DNA of 64,000 nt. Origin: Pyxicephalus adspersus (taxonomy: Eukaryota; Chordata; Amphibia; Anura; Pyxicephalidae). The stretch lies in assembly GCF_032062135.1 (NCBI RefSeq), contig NC_092859.1:48241962-48305961 (forward strand), given 5' to 3'. The position numbers and the translations under genes are program-made. Shown here piece by piece: positions 1 through 12,960 of this stretch. The notes under the pieces are model-generated. The model made no database searches. It was not told the origin of the DNA and saw only the letters and a list, made by a program, of their open reading frames with translations. Numbering within the stretch: the stretch's first letter is position 1; each line of letters opens with the position of its first letter.

Positions 1-60
1 ATTCAGAGATGACAGAATTCTAAAAGTTTTTGGCACTTCCTTACTGTTTTTACAATTTAT

Positions 61-255
61 CTCATTTGTTAAAAATCCACAAGACTGGAGAACATAGATT
101 ATCATGGGAGAACATGGTTGATCCAGCAAACCTAGAAAGGATCTTGTCCAGGATTAAAAACATTTGTCAACTAATAGCAGGTTTGATGGATCTCCCAGGT
201 TCTCCCATGATAGTCTATCTTCTCCTGTCTTGGATTGTTTTAATAAATTAGGCCC
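61..255. repeat. Palindromic MITE family A, decayed copy
   Basis: The sequence is nearly self-complementary. One half carries GATCCAGCAAACC and the other GGATCTCCCAGG, and the right end is AAATTAGGCCC followed by AAT. It matches the other family A copies in the window (29338, 41814, 45993, 48612, 59590). The left terminus is diverged. Confidence 0.8.
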
Positions 256-2856
256 AATGTCTGACACAGGTAATGCACCTACTACAATGTCTCACTGTGT
301 GTTGTGCAGCATTGCCTTTCTACAATGTTGCAGTTTATTAACTGGAGTAGAATGCTTCCTAATGCTGCTACTTTTTTTTGTCTAGCTCAGATTTTCTTTT
401 CATCCTTTCAAACTCTTCTACTTTTACCAGACAAAAAATATGATACAGGTTCTTGCCTGACCCACTCTTCTTAAAAAATAAACGATATAATTTTTTTTGT
501 GTTGCTGTTAGATTTCCCAACACTTCCTTTTAATTAAAAAATAGTTTGTTTTACAGGAAGTGAGGGAAAATTTTCAAAACAAAAGCCTAGATGGCAGTAA
601 AACTCAACATAACATTTCCTTTCCCACACTTTACAAAACAAGAAAATAGATTTTGCCTTGGCATACACTTTAATTATATATATATATATAAATATAATAT
701 TATCCAATATAGTGTTTTTTAGGATATGCTAGAAAACATTTGCAGAAAGTAGGGTGTCAAACATCTTTGTGCAGATTATTAGGAGTTGCATCACTTGAGG
801 TTAGGATAGGGGTTTCATAACATTACAGTAAAGGGTTCTTAGTTGATTACATTAATGGATAATTGAATGTAGAAAAAAACTTTCTATGTTTCATATTTTG
901 GTGTCGAAAAACACAGGTAAGTTATACCAGAGCTCTGTGTACATTGCCTAATACCATACCACATTGTCAATGTACAATATTCAAAAATTCTCACTTTCCA
1001 CAAATTTGATATGATTGGAAAGCCCAATTCTCAAAAAAATGTCAATGGATTTAAGTAAACATTTCACAGTACTGTTACCAATATGTTACTGATTTAACAA
1101 AAGCTTCAAGCCGTTTTTTCAGCAACTACTTTCTTAGGACATATTTCTTCAATGTGAAAGATGAAAAGAACAAAAGAATGGCTATTTAGGTGAGTGGTTT
1201 TCTGAGGACTTTATGTAAAAGCAGTGTTTCAATTTATAAAAAGACAGAGCATTCAGCCAAAAATTGGGTCAGGTTAGTTCTGCATAAATTGCAATGCAAT
1301 GTACTATTTGTCAAGACTTTAACAGCACTCACTGGAATGCATGCGTTTAATTTTCAGGTTTCAGCTGTGTTAATAAGAAAAGGCTTATAGACTAAAAATA
1401 TTCCACCACAATGTAGCACTTGCTGATGTGTTTGATTTCAGCTTTGTCTTGAAAACGTTATGATGTGCATCATTGAATTTACAACTCATGCTGCGTTTTA
1501 TAACAACAAAATTTAAATAGGATGTACTTTTGCATCTGGCTTGCTCTGACACTTCAAATATGTGAATCTGTAAAGTTTTATAGCTTGCTGTTTAACAAGG
1601 AGTAAATCATATTATGTGTCTAGGCATGTCTGAGATCTGGCAATATTTCACTTTCTCAGTCTTTACTATAAAGGAAAAGGGAGTTGGGGGGTTGTTAGAC
1701 TCTGTGCTGGTTTGCAGTGGTCATTGTTGCCCATTTGTTTAAATGATTTATGTAAGAAACTATTGAATATTAAAAAAAATTAAACATATTTACTAATAAT
1801 GGAAATAAAACAATTTGTGATTTGTAAAAAAGGAAATTTTCCATAAATATATTCATATGCAATCAATGGCTCACCAGTTGCTACCATGTGCCAGTGGAAT
1901 GACTTATCTCTATCCTTCTGAGGCTTCAATAAATAAAGACAGCTACAGTTATGTTGTCACATTTGGCTCTAGGAATATGTTGTCACATAATAAATGATTC
2001 TGTTTGAAACAAAGTCTGTATACGGATATAAAACATTAGCTTGAAATGTTCTTGGGTTTGGTGCAGCAAAACTTTGCTAAACAAAACCTAAATTTATCAT
2101 GGAATCCCAGTGATATCTAATAAAAAGCAAACCCTTGTATGTTATACACTGTTTACAGGCATTACTTGCCAAGCTAAATGACTAATCGGGCTGTAGAAAT
2201 GGGGTAGGGGTCACATACTTGCTACCCTCTATTTCCAGGATACCCAGACTGCTTGCCAGTCAGTTTTTAAAGGGAAGCCTTGGAGCACAAAAATAACTAA
2301 ATAATTATTTAAATAAAGAAAGGACAGGACAGGACCTAGAAGTAACTGCTGATCCCCAATCAACCACTAAATAAATAATAATAAAATAAAACAAAAACAC
2401 TCCAAAAATGCAGGTACTAAAAATGCAAAAGGGATAATTCTCTAAGAGCAAACAATAACACTAAAAGTACAGTTTCCCTAGGAAGTTTGTCAGTTTTTTT
2501 ATTCTTTTCTTCCTTTTTTCCTTTTTTATTCTTTTACACCTCACAAAACAAACAATTCCTTTTACAGTGAGGAGGCTGGAACATAAAAAGACCCAATAAA
2601 TCGGTAATAATTTTGGTGTTCATAGAATCTCAACCATGCAGGATCTACCTCAAACCCTAAGCATTCCTAAACCCTAACCTGAATTTTTTTTGTTAATGAA
2701 AACTTTTACCAAAGAATATTTTGCTTTACATATTTTACAGGTTCTGAAACAAGCTATATATTTTCTGACCCTATTATATTTGGATATACCACCAAGGAGT
2801 TCCACAAAGATTACTTCAATACTGTAGGTTGCTCTTATGGCATAGAAAAAAAAAAT
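256..2856. other. AT-rich intron with no recognised gene or repeat
   Basis: Only short A/T runs and a short TA tract near 675-690 stand out. Open frames here (for example 1190-1390) have no recognisable domain and low-complexity composition. Confidence 0.6.
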
Positions 2857-3530
2857 AGTGGCATTTAGAAAAATATAGCTCAGGACAGAATGCTAAACAA
2901 GCGTCACATGTAAACATAAAATGAACTAGCCCATCCACTGTTTAAACAGAGCCACATCCCATAACATACAATAAAACACCAGAAAAAACAAAGGTGGGAC
3001 TTTTAAGGCATAAAGTAGAAAAATAACAACATATAGGATAAATATAGAAACATTGTTTATTTGTACAAAATATATTAAAACTACATTTATGTTCTTATTG
3101 AACAAGTTGACAAACGATGATTGTACATGTATAGTAATGTCCATGATTATATACATTTTTTTTTCGACTCGTTTTGTGGAGACAAACCCCACTTCATCAG
3201 GAACGTGATTCATGGAACCTTAAGCATAACATGATATGATAATAATTCTTGATTATTAACAATACTCAGAATCAAATCTATCAAACATTAACTATTTTGA
3301 TTACTTTTTAGTCATTAAAATATGTACTGGATATGTCGGTCTCACAATGGACAATATAGATGGTTTTAGGGTACAGTGGGTCAGTTGGTGGAAGAAGTCC
3401 CTCCAAGACTAGATTAAATTATATAATTATAATAAAATAACCTAAACATCACTTGGATGAACAGTGACATTTAGAAAAATATCTCAAGACAGCATGCTAA
3501 ACAGGCGTCATATGTAAAATTAAAAGGAAC
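2857..3530 (-). mobile_element. Penelope-like element relic with hammerhead-like core, flanked by direct repeats
   Basis: The minus strand carries CTGATGA, a paired stem (GTGGGG with CTCCAC), then AAAACGAGTCG at 3172-3200. This is the arrangement seen in the terminal arms of the Penelope-like element at 43-45.7 kb. The outer parts, 2857-2926 and 3463-3530, are imperfect direct copies of each other (both contain GCATTTAGAAAAATAT or GACATTTAGAAAAATAT, then GCTAAACA). No coding remnant is visible. Whether the direct repeats are a target duplication or a tandem part of the element is unknown. Confidence 0.5.
3172..3200 (-). ncRNA. Hammerhead-ribozyme-like core (relic)
   Basis: Conserved CTGATGA box, a six-base-pair stem II closed by a small TTTG-type loop, then AAAA in place of the expected GAAA. 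The first G of that box is lost, so catalytic activity is doubtful. Identification rests on motif order and on the Penelope context. Confidence 0.45.
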
Positions 3531-4489
3531 GCAACAATTTTCAGTTGAAAATTGAAATGTAAATGCACTTCAATGTAACATTGCTGTAGGAAATCAGGCC
3601 TCTCAGCTGGCACAAGTGAACTATATTTGATAATCTAAATTTCTAGGAATATTATCTACTGTATTATTGCAGTAAGATGTCAATTGGAAAGCCAGGGGCC
3701 ATGCCATAATCTTCCCCCCTCTATTCTCAGCCCAATCTACTAATTTCCCACCAACGCCATATTTTTTCCCAAACCCATTTTTTTCAGTTGTTCCTTGTCC
3801 ACTGCTTGTAATTACAGTAGGAAGCAAATGTATTGCTTCACAAAAAATGCAACTTGCGTTTGCATACAAATGTGCATGCTTGTATTTAAGAAATGTATGT
3901 GGATCCTCTTGTGCTTTCCTCATTCACGATCGTCTACAAAGATGAAAAAGTTGTAATTTATAAAAGTGCTACCCTGTTGTAGCAGAACACACAACAAAGA
4001 AAAAATCACTTTGTTCAAAAAGGATAAATAATCAATAGAAGAGCATAATTGTTTTAAAACTAGAAACTATTTTTCCAGAGCAAACTCAGTGAGAGGTTGG
4101 AGGTAAGAGAGATTAATCATATTAGTCTGACCTGCACCGAGGTCCAATTAAATAGAGTGTATGCCTTGATATTTACATAAAGCAATAGGTAGCATTTTCT
4201 TTGCAGCATGTTACCTGCTGTCATCTGGTCTGTCCTATTAATTATATGCCTAAAGGGCAGTTTGTTCAGTAAAACAATTATGTTTTGCATGAATAATCAT
4301 TTCAGGACCAGATGTGAGCTTAATTTTAAAGGCCAATGTCTATGCATAGAATCAAACTGTACTTACAGTTTGAAAAAAAATATGGTATGATGGCAAAAAA
4401 ATACTTCTGTAACTTTGTCTAGACATAATAAACATCAATCTTTTAAAAGATACTCCAGGCAATAAATCAGCTGGCAAACTGCCTATTAC
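3531..4489. other. AT-rich intron with no recognised feature
   Basis: The 100-codon minus-strand frame at 3621-3923 shows no known domain, codon bias or conservation cue, and I treat it as chance. Confidence 0.55.
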
Positions 4490-5060
4490 AAACAAGAGCG
4501 CTTATTCGTGCACATTGGGTTTTGACCCAGACTGCAAAATTTTACCAAAAATCATTGTGCTCATAAGTTTACAAACCCGGGCACAATTTGTGAAAAATCA
4601 GCTATTGTTTGGACAATTTTGTGTGCTCTTTTTAAATCACAATGGTAACCGAAATCACCCAAAACAGATAGAGTTTACATACCCTTGAATGTTAGGACTC
4701 ATAATATTCAACCAAGTTGACACATATAGGTTTCAATTCAGGGTACCAAGCCATTGTCAAGATTTTAGACTGCCAGGAAAATTTGTTGAGAGACAAATTA
4801 AAACCCACTAGCCACTTCAGATGAAACACAGGTTTCTCTGCAAACAAGTAGAGTTGCTGTTTCAAGATGAACAATAGGTAAGCTCTTGAACAAAAACGGT
4901 CTGCATGGTCAAGTTGCAAGAAAAAAGCCTTTACTGTGCCAATGCCACAGCCCACTTACAATATGCCAAACAGCCTCTTGGCAAGTCTCAAAACAAGAAC
5001 TCTAGATTCTCTAGAACAAAGTCCTTTAGAGTGATCATATCACTGATCAGACCGGCCTAA
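4490..5060 (+). pseudogene. Tc1/mariner transposon relic, 5' part
   Basis: The left part contains Tc1-type inner repeats (AAGTTTACAAACCC near 4567 and GTTTACATACCCTT near 4674). From about 4740 the DNA follows the Tc1 transposase pattern: paired DNA-binding region remnants, then a segment reading like AHLQYAKQ followed by a region matching the usual FWNKVLWSDE block with several indels. The reading frame is broken repeatedly, and the catalytic second half and the right terminal repeat are absent. The minus-strand frame over it is a shadow. Confidence 0.75.
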
Positions 5061-5408
5061 ATAAATATTGCCACTTCCCTAATAATTATCACAAACACAA
5101 AAGAAGGGTGGTAAAAAAAGATCTTAGAGTATTCACCTAAATGGTGAACCCAGAAAGTAGGGAGTAGTGGCACAAAACTAGCAGTTATTTAAAACATCAA
5201 AATATTTTATTTGTGTTTTTTAAAAACAGCACAAAGCTTGAAAACAGAATAAACATTTCACTTCTTGTTCAAATGACCACAAAGTGAATATTTAAAATAG
5301 GTGAGTCTGCACAGGTTAGTGATATTGTTTTAATCCCGACACATTTCACAGTAAAAACCTGCCTCTTCAGTGGGGAGTATCATGAGAACAAAATAGAAGA
5401 CTCTTATA
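5061..5408. other. Intron with no recognised feature
   Basis: Short spacer between the Tc1 relic and the hairpin element; nothing supportable seen. Confidence 0.5.
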
Positions 5409-5653
5409 AGTGTTATTCTTTGTCTAACTGTGGTTCCCACTGAGTGATGAAATTCGGGATCTTAAAGAACAGATGATACTATTTCTGGTCAGAAAGCTAA
5501 TAGAATGTGTAAAAGGAAAAAATGTTTCTTGCTGTTGAAGGTAGGCCCAAGAGTGTAACAGTTGAATGCCACATAACTAGAAATAGTATCATCTGTTTTG
5601 TGAGGTCCCAATTTTCATCACTCAATGGGAACCCTTGGACCAGCAATAACACC
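5409..5653. repeat. Hairpin-type miniature element (long inverted repeat)
   Basis: The left arm contains GGTTCCCACTGAGTGATGAA and AACAGATGATACTATTTCT. The right arm contains their reverse complements with a few changes. The arms are about 80 bases each with a loop of roughly 80. The structure is that of a MITE or foldback element; no coding sequence is present. Confidence 0.82.
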
Positions 5654-7719
5654 CACCTTTACAACATGGGTTCTTTTGTTCTTTAACATATGGCCAAAAC
5701 TTTGAATGTTTTTATTCAGTTATTGGGTGATGGTGTTCACACTGTAAATGCCTAAATAGGAAAAATAAAAATCTAATATACAATAAATTCTAAAAAAACA
5801 AAAAACACTGTAACCAATTACTTCTTTTCATTTGAAGAACAATCCATATTCAGGTTTTAGCATATGGTAGTCTGAAAGCTTAATTTTCATTATAAATATA
5901 ATTTTCATATTGTAAAATACATACTAAGGCTCCCCAAGAACTATGATTTTGTTGTGTGAGTCATGAGTACATTGCAGTATTTTATTACTTCCTGTAACTG
6001 ACAAAGGTAGACAAATGTGTGTTTCTCTAAATCCCTCACAGCACCACTATGTAATGTCTCAATCTTAAAATGGATTGTGGTATTCTGGAAATTGACACAT
6101 GTGCGGGAGTGACTTGGGCTTCAATTTGATGGAAGAATTAAGTTAAAAGATCAAACTCTTTGACACTTCACATTATCAAGAATTACAGGATGTTCTATTA
6201 CATTGAAAACTCTAGAAGATTGATGTTGCTGCCTGCTCCATAATTGTTTTTTTTTTCTGCAATGAACAAATCTGAACAGAAGAACCACATTTACCAATAC
6301 AGTAGAGTATTTTTATATTGGGTGTCATTCTCATAAACCAAATATTATGACTTTATAAAGCTGTACTACAGAGACCTATTCTAAATCCAAGGCTGCAGTA
6401 TGCTGCAGTGAATTTCCAATACTGCTATTCTTAGACATTGATAACATTTCACTAATAATATAATTAGTGAATAATATGTCTTGCTGCTTCTAAATGTGTA
6501 TCTATAGCCTAAGCTAACCACACACAGACTGATATAGGATACAGTCTGACCATGTACTGTTTCTGCTGGCAGAATTAGCATCTGGCAAGATACTTCTAGA
6601 TAGTATTAATTGCATGTATAGAATGCTAACCTTTACTTGCTTTAAAACAATATTATATGCTTGGCTGGTTATGAATGCTGTTAAACTGCACATTCATAGT
6701 AATGTATATTCGGTCAATGTAAGACAGAAAAGAAAAAGAAACTACAGTTTTGTTATTAAAAAAAAAATCAATAAATCTATTTTATCTACAGCTGGTACGG
6801 ACTACAATATATGATACATTTCTATGTCAACCTACTATATACAGTTCCTGCAAGGCAGTAGATGTGAGCCATTCAGGCTATACTGTTTTGCAAAGTGCAA
6901 GCTATCCTACATTCGCACATAAAATGGATAACCAAGGGATAATGCATATATTTATCCATTTGTGTAAATATCTCTTCTAATACTGTAATATACTGTACTG
7001 TAAAAAAACAGAACAACCAGACACACTATAGTGAGGTGGACTAAATGAACCAAAACTGCACTTCCACCACACAGTTGATGGAAGAAGAAACACAATGCAG
7101 ATTTGTTTTCAAACAGAAAGCTGATACTTCCTTCTCAGGACCCATTTTTAAAAGGGTTTTATTTATAGCGGGTATTAGGTCTATCACAGAGCCTATATAA
7201 GGATATTCCTTTTACGTAGTAGTAAAAGAGATTATGTATTTTAGGATAGCAGGTGGGCCCATGCAGATATTCCTTTTATGACCCTTTTTATGGCCCTTTG
7301 TGGCCAACTGAACATCTGATATCAATCTATGTCAGCTGGTGTATAGTACTATTGCAAAATTGTAACAGCCGATCCCACAAGATTCTCCATTACTGACTGG
7401 GTTGCAACCACGTTAGTATAGCTAACAGAAAAAAAACACCATGGCTTCACTGCTGGACAGTTCTTTAAGGCTCAGTTTTGTGGGACTTGTATGGCCCTAA
7501 AGCTGCATACACCTGTAATGTTTGTTAATGCAACCTTGTTGTTTTATTATATGTTATTAAGGATCTTTACTGCACTTTCACTTCCACCCTTTTTTGTTTT
7601 TGCTGTACTAGTTTGATGAAACCCTCCTACCAATAGGAAATGCAGGATCTACCACTGTTATCTTTGCTCATTCGGTGTCTGATGAATCTCTGACTTGCTC
7701 CTTTAGAACCCTCTAAACT
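5654..7719. other. AT-rich intron with no recognised feature
   Basis: I see no protein-like frame, TIR or LINE remnant. Frames at 6381-6581 and 6614-6980 are low-complexity. Confidence 0.55.
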
Positions 7720-8700
7720 TCATTAATATTATTATTATTAATAATAATAATAATAATAAACAAGATTTTTACAGCGCCAACATATTACGCCGCGCTGTAC
7801 ATTAAATACGAGCTGCAAATGACAGACAGATACAGACAGTGACACAGAAGGAGGAGAGGACCCTGCCCCGAGGAACTTACAATCTAGGAGGTGGGGGAAG
7901 TCTCACACAATAGGAGGGGAGATATGTAGTGATGGGAAGTGGAGAGAGTTTTAAGACAGAGGAAGACGGGTAGGCAAGTTTGAAGAAATCGGTTTTAAGT
8001 GCTCTTTCAAATGAGCAGAAAGTAGGAGCAAGCCGAATAGGATCAGGGAGGATGGATGAGTCTGGCTGCAGCAATCATAATAGATTGTAGAGGAGAGAGT
8101 CGGGTTAGTGGAATACTAGAGAGGAGGATGTTGCAGTAGTCCAGACGAGAGATGATAGTAGCGTGTACAAGGAGTTTGGTGATCTCTGGGGACAAGTAGG
8201 GGCGGATTTTGGAAATATTGCGTAGGTGAAAGTGACAGGACGTGGAAATGTTCTGAATATGGGGGGTAAATGAGAGGGCAGAAATGAGGGTGACGCCAAG
8301 ACAATGTGCCTGAGGGGAGGGACGAATAACAGTGTTGTTAACAGTTAGGAATATGTCAGGGGGAGATTTAGAGTTTGAGGGGGGGGGGGAAGATGAGTTC
8401 TGTTTTATCCAGGTTGAGGTTCAGAAATCTCTCAGACATCCACGATGATATGGCCCATAGGCAGCATGAAACCTTGTCCAGGACTAAGGGACACAGGACA
8501 GGGGTGGACAAATAGATTTGAGTGTCATCAGCATATAGATGGTACTATAAACCAAAGGAGGATCTGAGACTACCAAGTGAGGAGGTGTACAGAGAAAAGA
8601 GAACCGGTCCAAAGACTGACCCTTGGGGAACACCAACAGGTAGGAGAGTGGAAGAGGAGGAATAACCATTGAAACGTCATGAATTTGATTAGATTTGCAC
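7720..8700 (-). mobile_element. L2-type LINE, 5'-truncated, with 3' tail and TAA microsatellite
   Basis: On the minus strand the reverse transcriptase box reads LYADDTQIYL at 8515-8543. Further on comes RLDYCNILLSS (about 8105-8145), then the AAARLIHP block, as in L2/CR1-clade LINE proteins; several frameshifts intervene. The 3' end carries the tail typical of frog L2 copies (ATTGTAAGTTCCTCGGGGCA, then CGTAATATGTTGGCGCTGTA) and ends in a TAA repeat at 7723-7760. Everything 5' of the YADD box is missing, the usual result of incomplete target-primed reverse transcription. Confidence 0.9.
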
Positions 8701-9229
8701 AATTACTAGTGCTGTGTTTTTCATTATGTGAGAACGTATTGGTGTTAATAAACTTTACAGTACTATACAGTTGGCCACAAAAGCAAAAAGGATCAGATTC
8801 TTCAACCACTAACATAAAGTGATCAATGCACTCCTTATTTTTTTGGATCTGTAATGGAAGTAGGATTTGTATATACCTTCTGTTTTGAGAGGCTTTTCTA
8901 TTTTTTTCTTGTATACAAATTAATTTACATATACAGAACTCAAGGTATTGGTACTATAGGACAGTACATAACTCATACCTTGGTTTGGGTTGTGCTCAGG
9001 AGGATGGTCTGGACTGCCCAGGCTTTCTAGACACGTGTTGGCTGATGAAGGAGTTGTGTTGAAGACTTCTGCACCTGCCACAGAGCCTGGACCTTGTTTG
9101 CTCAGCAATGTGTTTAATTTGCCTAGAGGCCTGGAAGGCTGCTGCAGTAAGCCCTAAACCTTAGATCATATACCCTTGGATAACAAGAGACTGTCCTGTT
9201 GTGTCTGCCTGTTCTTAAATCTGGAATAT

Positions 9230-9305
9230 GGTCAGTTTGTTGGCTGAAGGAAAACCACTTGCCAATGTGTATTTGAAAACATGAAGAGAAACATACAGGC
9301 AGGAG

Positions 9306-9362
<57 letters not shown>

Positions 9363-12300
9363 CTTTCAATGTAGGCACATGGACCAATAAATGTTCATAG
9401 TGTGAATGAGGTGTGGTTAAGGGGTCAGTCATGTTTGGTTTAATTAACCAGATTCTTAACAGGTGAGATATTTTTACTGTTCAATGTTGGGGATACTGAA
9501 TTAATTTTTAAGGTCTAAAAAAACCTGTGAAAGATAATGATTTTTCATTCTAAAAGCTCACAAGTAGTTAAGGGCTTCTAGGTTATCTATTCTTGGAGAG
9601 AAATGTAGATTATTGTAAAGAAGCATACATTGTAGATGAAAGTAAAGTCAATAGCAGAAAGCTTATAGTGGGAGATCTAATGATTGGTGGATCTGATTTA
9701 ATATTGCAATTTGGGTGGAGTATTATTAGGATTTTATGTCTGGGACACCCATGCCATCAGATGATTTAGGGGTAATCAGGGTATGTTTGGAGTTTTGAAC
9801 AACCATAATTTTCATATAAAGTTGAGATCTGTCTTTGTTTATTGCACCAAATGTATGTAGGATTAGAGATGGGAATAAGATGAAAATAATAAATAGGTTT
9901 AGGAGAGAAAGTCATTTTGATGGGATAGCCATATTATGTTGTACAGTTTCTATGATTCAAGTAGCAATGTAATGGAAGGTATAATTAAAAGGAAATTTGT
10001 CTCTAAAGCTTTACATGCTAGGTGTAGATGTAAATGTGACATGAACTGCACTATTTAAACTATGCACTAAGAAACTATGCAACATTATAAAATTCCTTTT
10101 TAATCTTTTTGACCATTCCAAATATGGTTGGAGAAAGTGAAGTTTAGGTTATTTATATAACATCACAACTACAGCATATAATGTGTTAGAGATAAGGAGA
10201 ATGCCATTTTGCCAGCTTTTTTGATCTATGTTCAACATCAGATGACGCCTCTAGAGACTCACAAAATCCATCAGCAAAATTTTCTGAGGACAACACCTAT
10301 AGCATTACACTTCATAGGTTTATAAATGGCTCAAAGGCTATCTTTCACAGAGCATCAAAGCCACAAACATTTTGAATAGAAGATCAGAAAAACTAGAAAG
10401 AACAGAAAAAAATTTAAATGGCAAATCATTTTATAAATGTACAACAATCAAATTGTAATTTTATTAAATACCTGGGGAAATAAAAATTGCTTATCAATGA
10501 GCTCCCTACAACCAAAATTGTCCGAATATAAATGAATAGCAATCTATGCATTTCTTTGTAGTGTATCTCTTAATGAACAAGAGAATCAGAGAACAAAAAA
10601 TATATTGCAGCTTACCAGTTCTTTGGATGTGGTGGTTGCATTAGTTTAACATTTTCTAGCCAATACACCTCAGCTCACACAGCCCTATGGCATTCAGCCT
10701 CCAACTAGGCTAGATTTGAGTGTGCTCTTTCTTACGGGTGAAGGCTAATTATATTAAGTGACCCCTCAACACCGATTTATAAGCATCCCACAACACCACC
10801 GGAGAAGACACGGACCCTTAATTAAAGATGAAAAACTCCCTGGAGGTGTACATTAGCTTCTGAACCACATCAGTGTGCATCAATAAAGAATCATTAATTG
10901 ACTATCTTCTAATACCTGAGTGGGCAGCATACTACCTGCACATGATCACCACTGGGTCATGGTACCACAGGGATATTGGCCTTGAGGAGCTCCAGGAGCA
11001 AAGAGTGAGGTGCCCAGTTGTGGTCAATCTGGGAATAGGTGTCATAAGGGGCAGAATAAAACGTGCAGTCCCATGCAAGTGGGTGCAGCTCTCTCCAGAG
11101 GTCCGCAAGGCCCACATCCCTAAACTAATCCAGAATTCTTTCTCGGTCAGGAAGAGGTGACCCAAAAGATCTGGCACATCTATTAATTTAGGATTTGGAA
11201 CAAAACCGGAGTCACCGCATCAAAATAATTGTGCCCTTTAAATGTTGCCAAGTCTTTTCAAACAACCCTTGAAAAAAGGATGCTTGAGGGGAGTTGGGTA
11301 CATAATAGTGCCGATGAGTGATAAACCTGTGGGTATTCAAAAAACAGATAGAAAAGGGAAAGAAAAGAAAGAAGCAATAAAAAAACAAGTAAGAACCCCC
11401 ACAGATGGGTAGGACTTGGAAAAAGCTTAGACTTTTATCCTGTGCAGTACCAAGGGAGAATGCAGCGCCACCCTCACACTGGCAGTGAGGAGGCGTCATT
11501 CTCATGGAGGAACATGTGTCAACAACGGGTTGCACTGATACTAGGCTATAGTAAGCTGCGTAATAAGGGCTACAGTTAGAGCCCAATAAAACACAACCTG
11601 CTAGAGAACTAGATAGTCTTTCCCAGTCCATTGGCCATGAAAATGAATTTTAGAACACCAAAAAGTCAATTGTGGGGAAATAATTAAATGATACTGGGAG
11701 ACAAAAAAACGTTGAAAACAAGGATTTAATAGGGCCCAGTGGACGAAGTGTCAGGGGTAATAAATCTGGAGACTTTGCTTGGAAAACTTGAGATCCTATT
11801 CTGGCTAGTATTTGAGAGCACTGGGAAGCTGTAGGTAAGGTCAGTGGAGCCGAGATGGTGGTCCCCGCCGAGGCTCCATGGGGAGATCTTTGAGATGAAA
11901 TCCCTAATGATTGGGATGGCAATGGAAGGTCTAGGGCCAAAAAACACTTGTGAGCATCCTCCGGAGTATGGAGCCAATACATCTGACCTCGCAATTGAAA
12001 CAGTAGCTTGAACGGGTAACCCAATCTATGTTTTATTCCATTATCATTTAATATGGAGAGATGAGGCCAAAATGCTTGTCTCTTTGTCAGTGTGGTGGAT
12101 GCTAGATCAGTATAAATACTGTACTCCGAGCCTTGGAATAGTAGATAAAAAGATATGCAAGCTTTTTGTAATATCAGTTCCTTGGTGCGGAAGAAATATA
12201 ACTTAACTACTAAATCCTAAGGATCCTGTCCATTTCCAGCCTTTCAAAGGAGACATTAGGGGCTAACTCCTGGCACAAGGTAGTCACATACCCTTGCAGA

Positions 12301-12960
12301 TCAATAATGGTTTAGGGAATACCCTGGATCCGGAGATTGCATCTGCAGGCCCTGTTTATTAATCTTCTAGTTGGTCTTTGAGGGTTGCTATTATTCTTCT
12401 ATGCTTTCTCAAAATCATGACCTAGGCTCTCTAAGAATGTTGTTTTAAAATGGTTGTTTTAAAATTTTAATCAATCATCCGTGATTCTAGGGAAGTAGTG
12501 TGATGGCCAATTTCTCTCAAATCACGTCTCAACTCAGTAGCTATAGAGGCAGAGGCTGTGAGGAGTTCCTCACGAATCACAGTACCATACGTGCGAGAAG
12601 TGTGGAATCATCCTTTGATGACAAGCCACTGGATTGTTTTTGGCCTGAGTCAAAGCTATCCTCTGATTCCAGCAGCGGAGGAGATGGTGATACATGCTGG
12701 GGGACAGAAGCCAGCCCCATCTTAAATAAGGAGGCCGTGCCCCGAGAGAAGCCCATAACAGTGGAATGACACTTAGTTTTCGACGGGGGACTCATCTAAA
12801 TCTTCCTAAAGGAGATCACGTTACTGAGGGCACTGGTGGGTAGCAGTTTACCCATGTAATTAAGCTGTAAGTAATGCGGGCAACCCAAAGATGAGCGGAG
12901 CAAGGAGGAGCGGAGCACCCCCTGGAACAACCATCTTTTTATATGTGAATGGGTAATCCT
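9230..12960 (-). pseudogene. Tx1/L1-like LINE relic with ORF1, endonuclease and RT C-terminal pieces
   Basis: Reading the minus strand from 12960: the ORF1 start region lies at 12795-12577. A broken coiled-coil/RRM region follows. The ORF1 C-terminal block at about 12024-11946 reads GYPFKLLFQLRG, then TPEDAHKCF. After a gap, the endonuclease C-terminal half lies at about 11260-10940 (DLWRELHP, a TFYSAP-like block, TYSQIDHNW). The RT core should follow but is not seen between about 10600 and 10150. The RT C-terminal region then reappears (SNHIWNGQK near 10107-10140, GMGVPDIK near 9732-9768). Stops and frameshifts are everywhere, so the copy is dead. The overlapping plus-strand frames (10873, 12500) are shadows. 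Confidence 0.85.
9307..9356. repeat. (TA)n microsatellite
   Basis: Uninterrupted TA dinucleotide run of about 25 units, inside the 3' part of the L1-like relic. Confidence 0.97.

Noticed and set aside
11212..12024. Two adjacent minus-strand frames of over 120 codons
   Set aside because: They carry ORF1 C-terminal and ORF2 leader remnants of the L1-like LINE, so they are not separate host genes.
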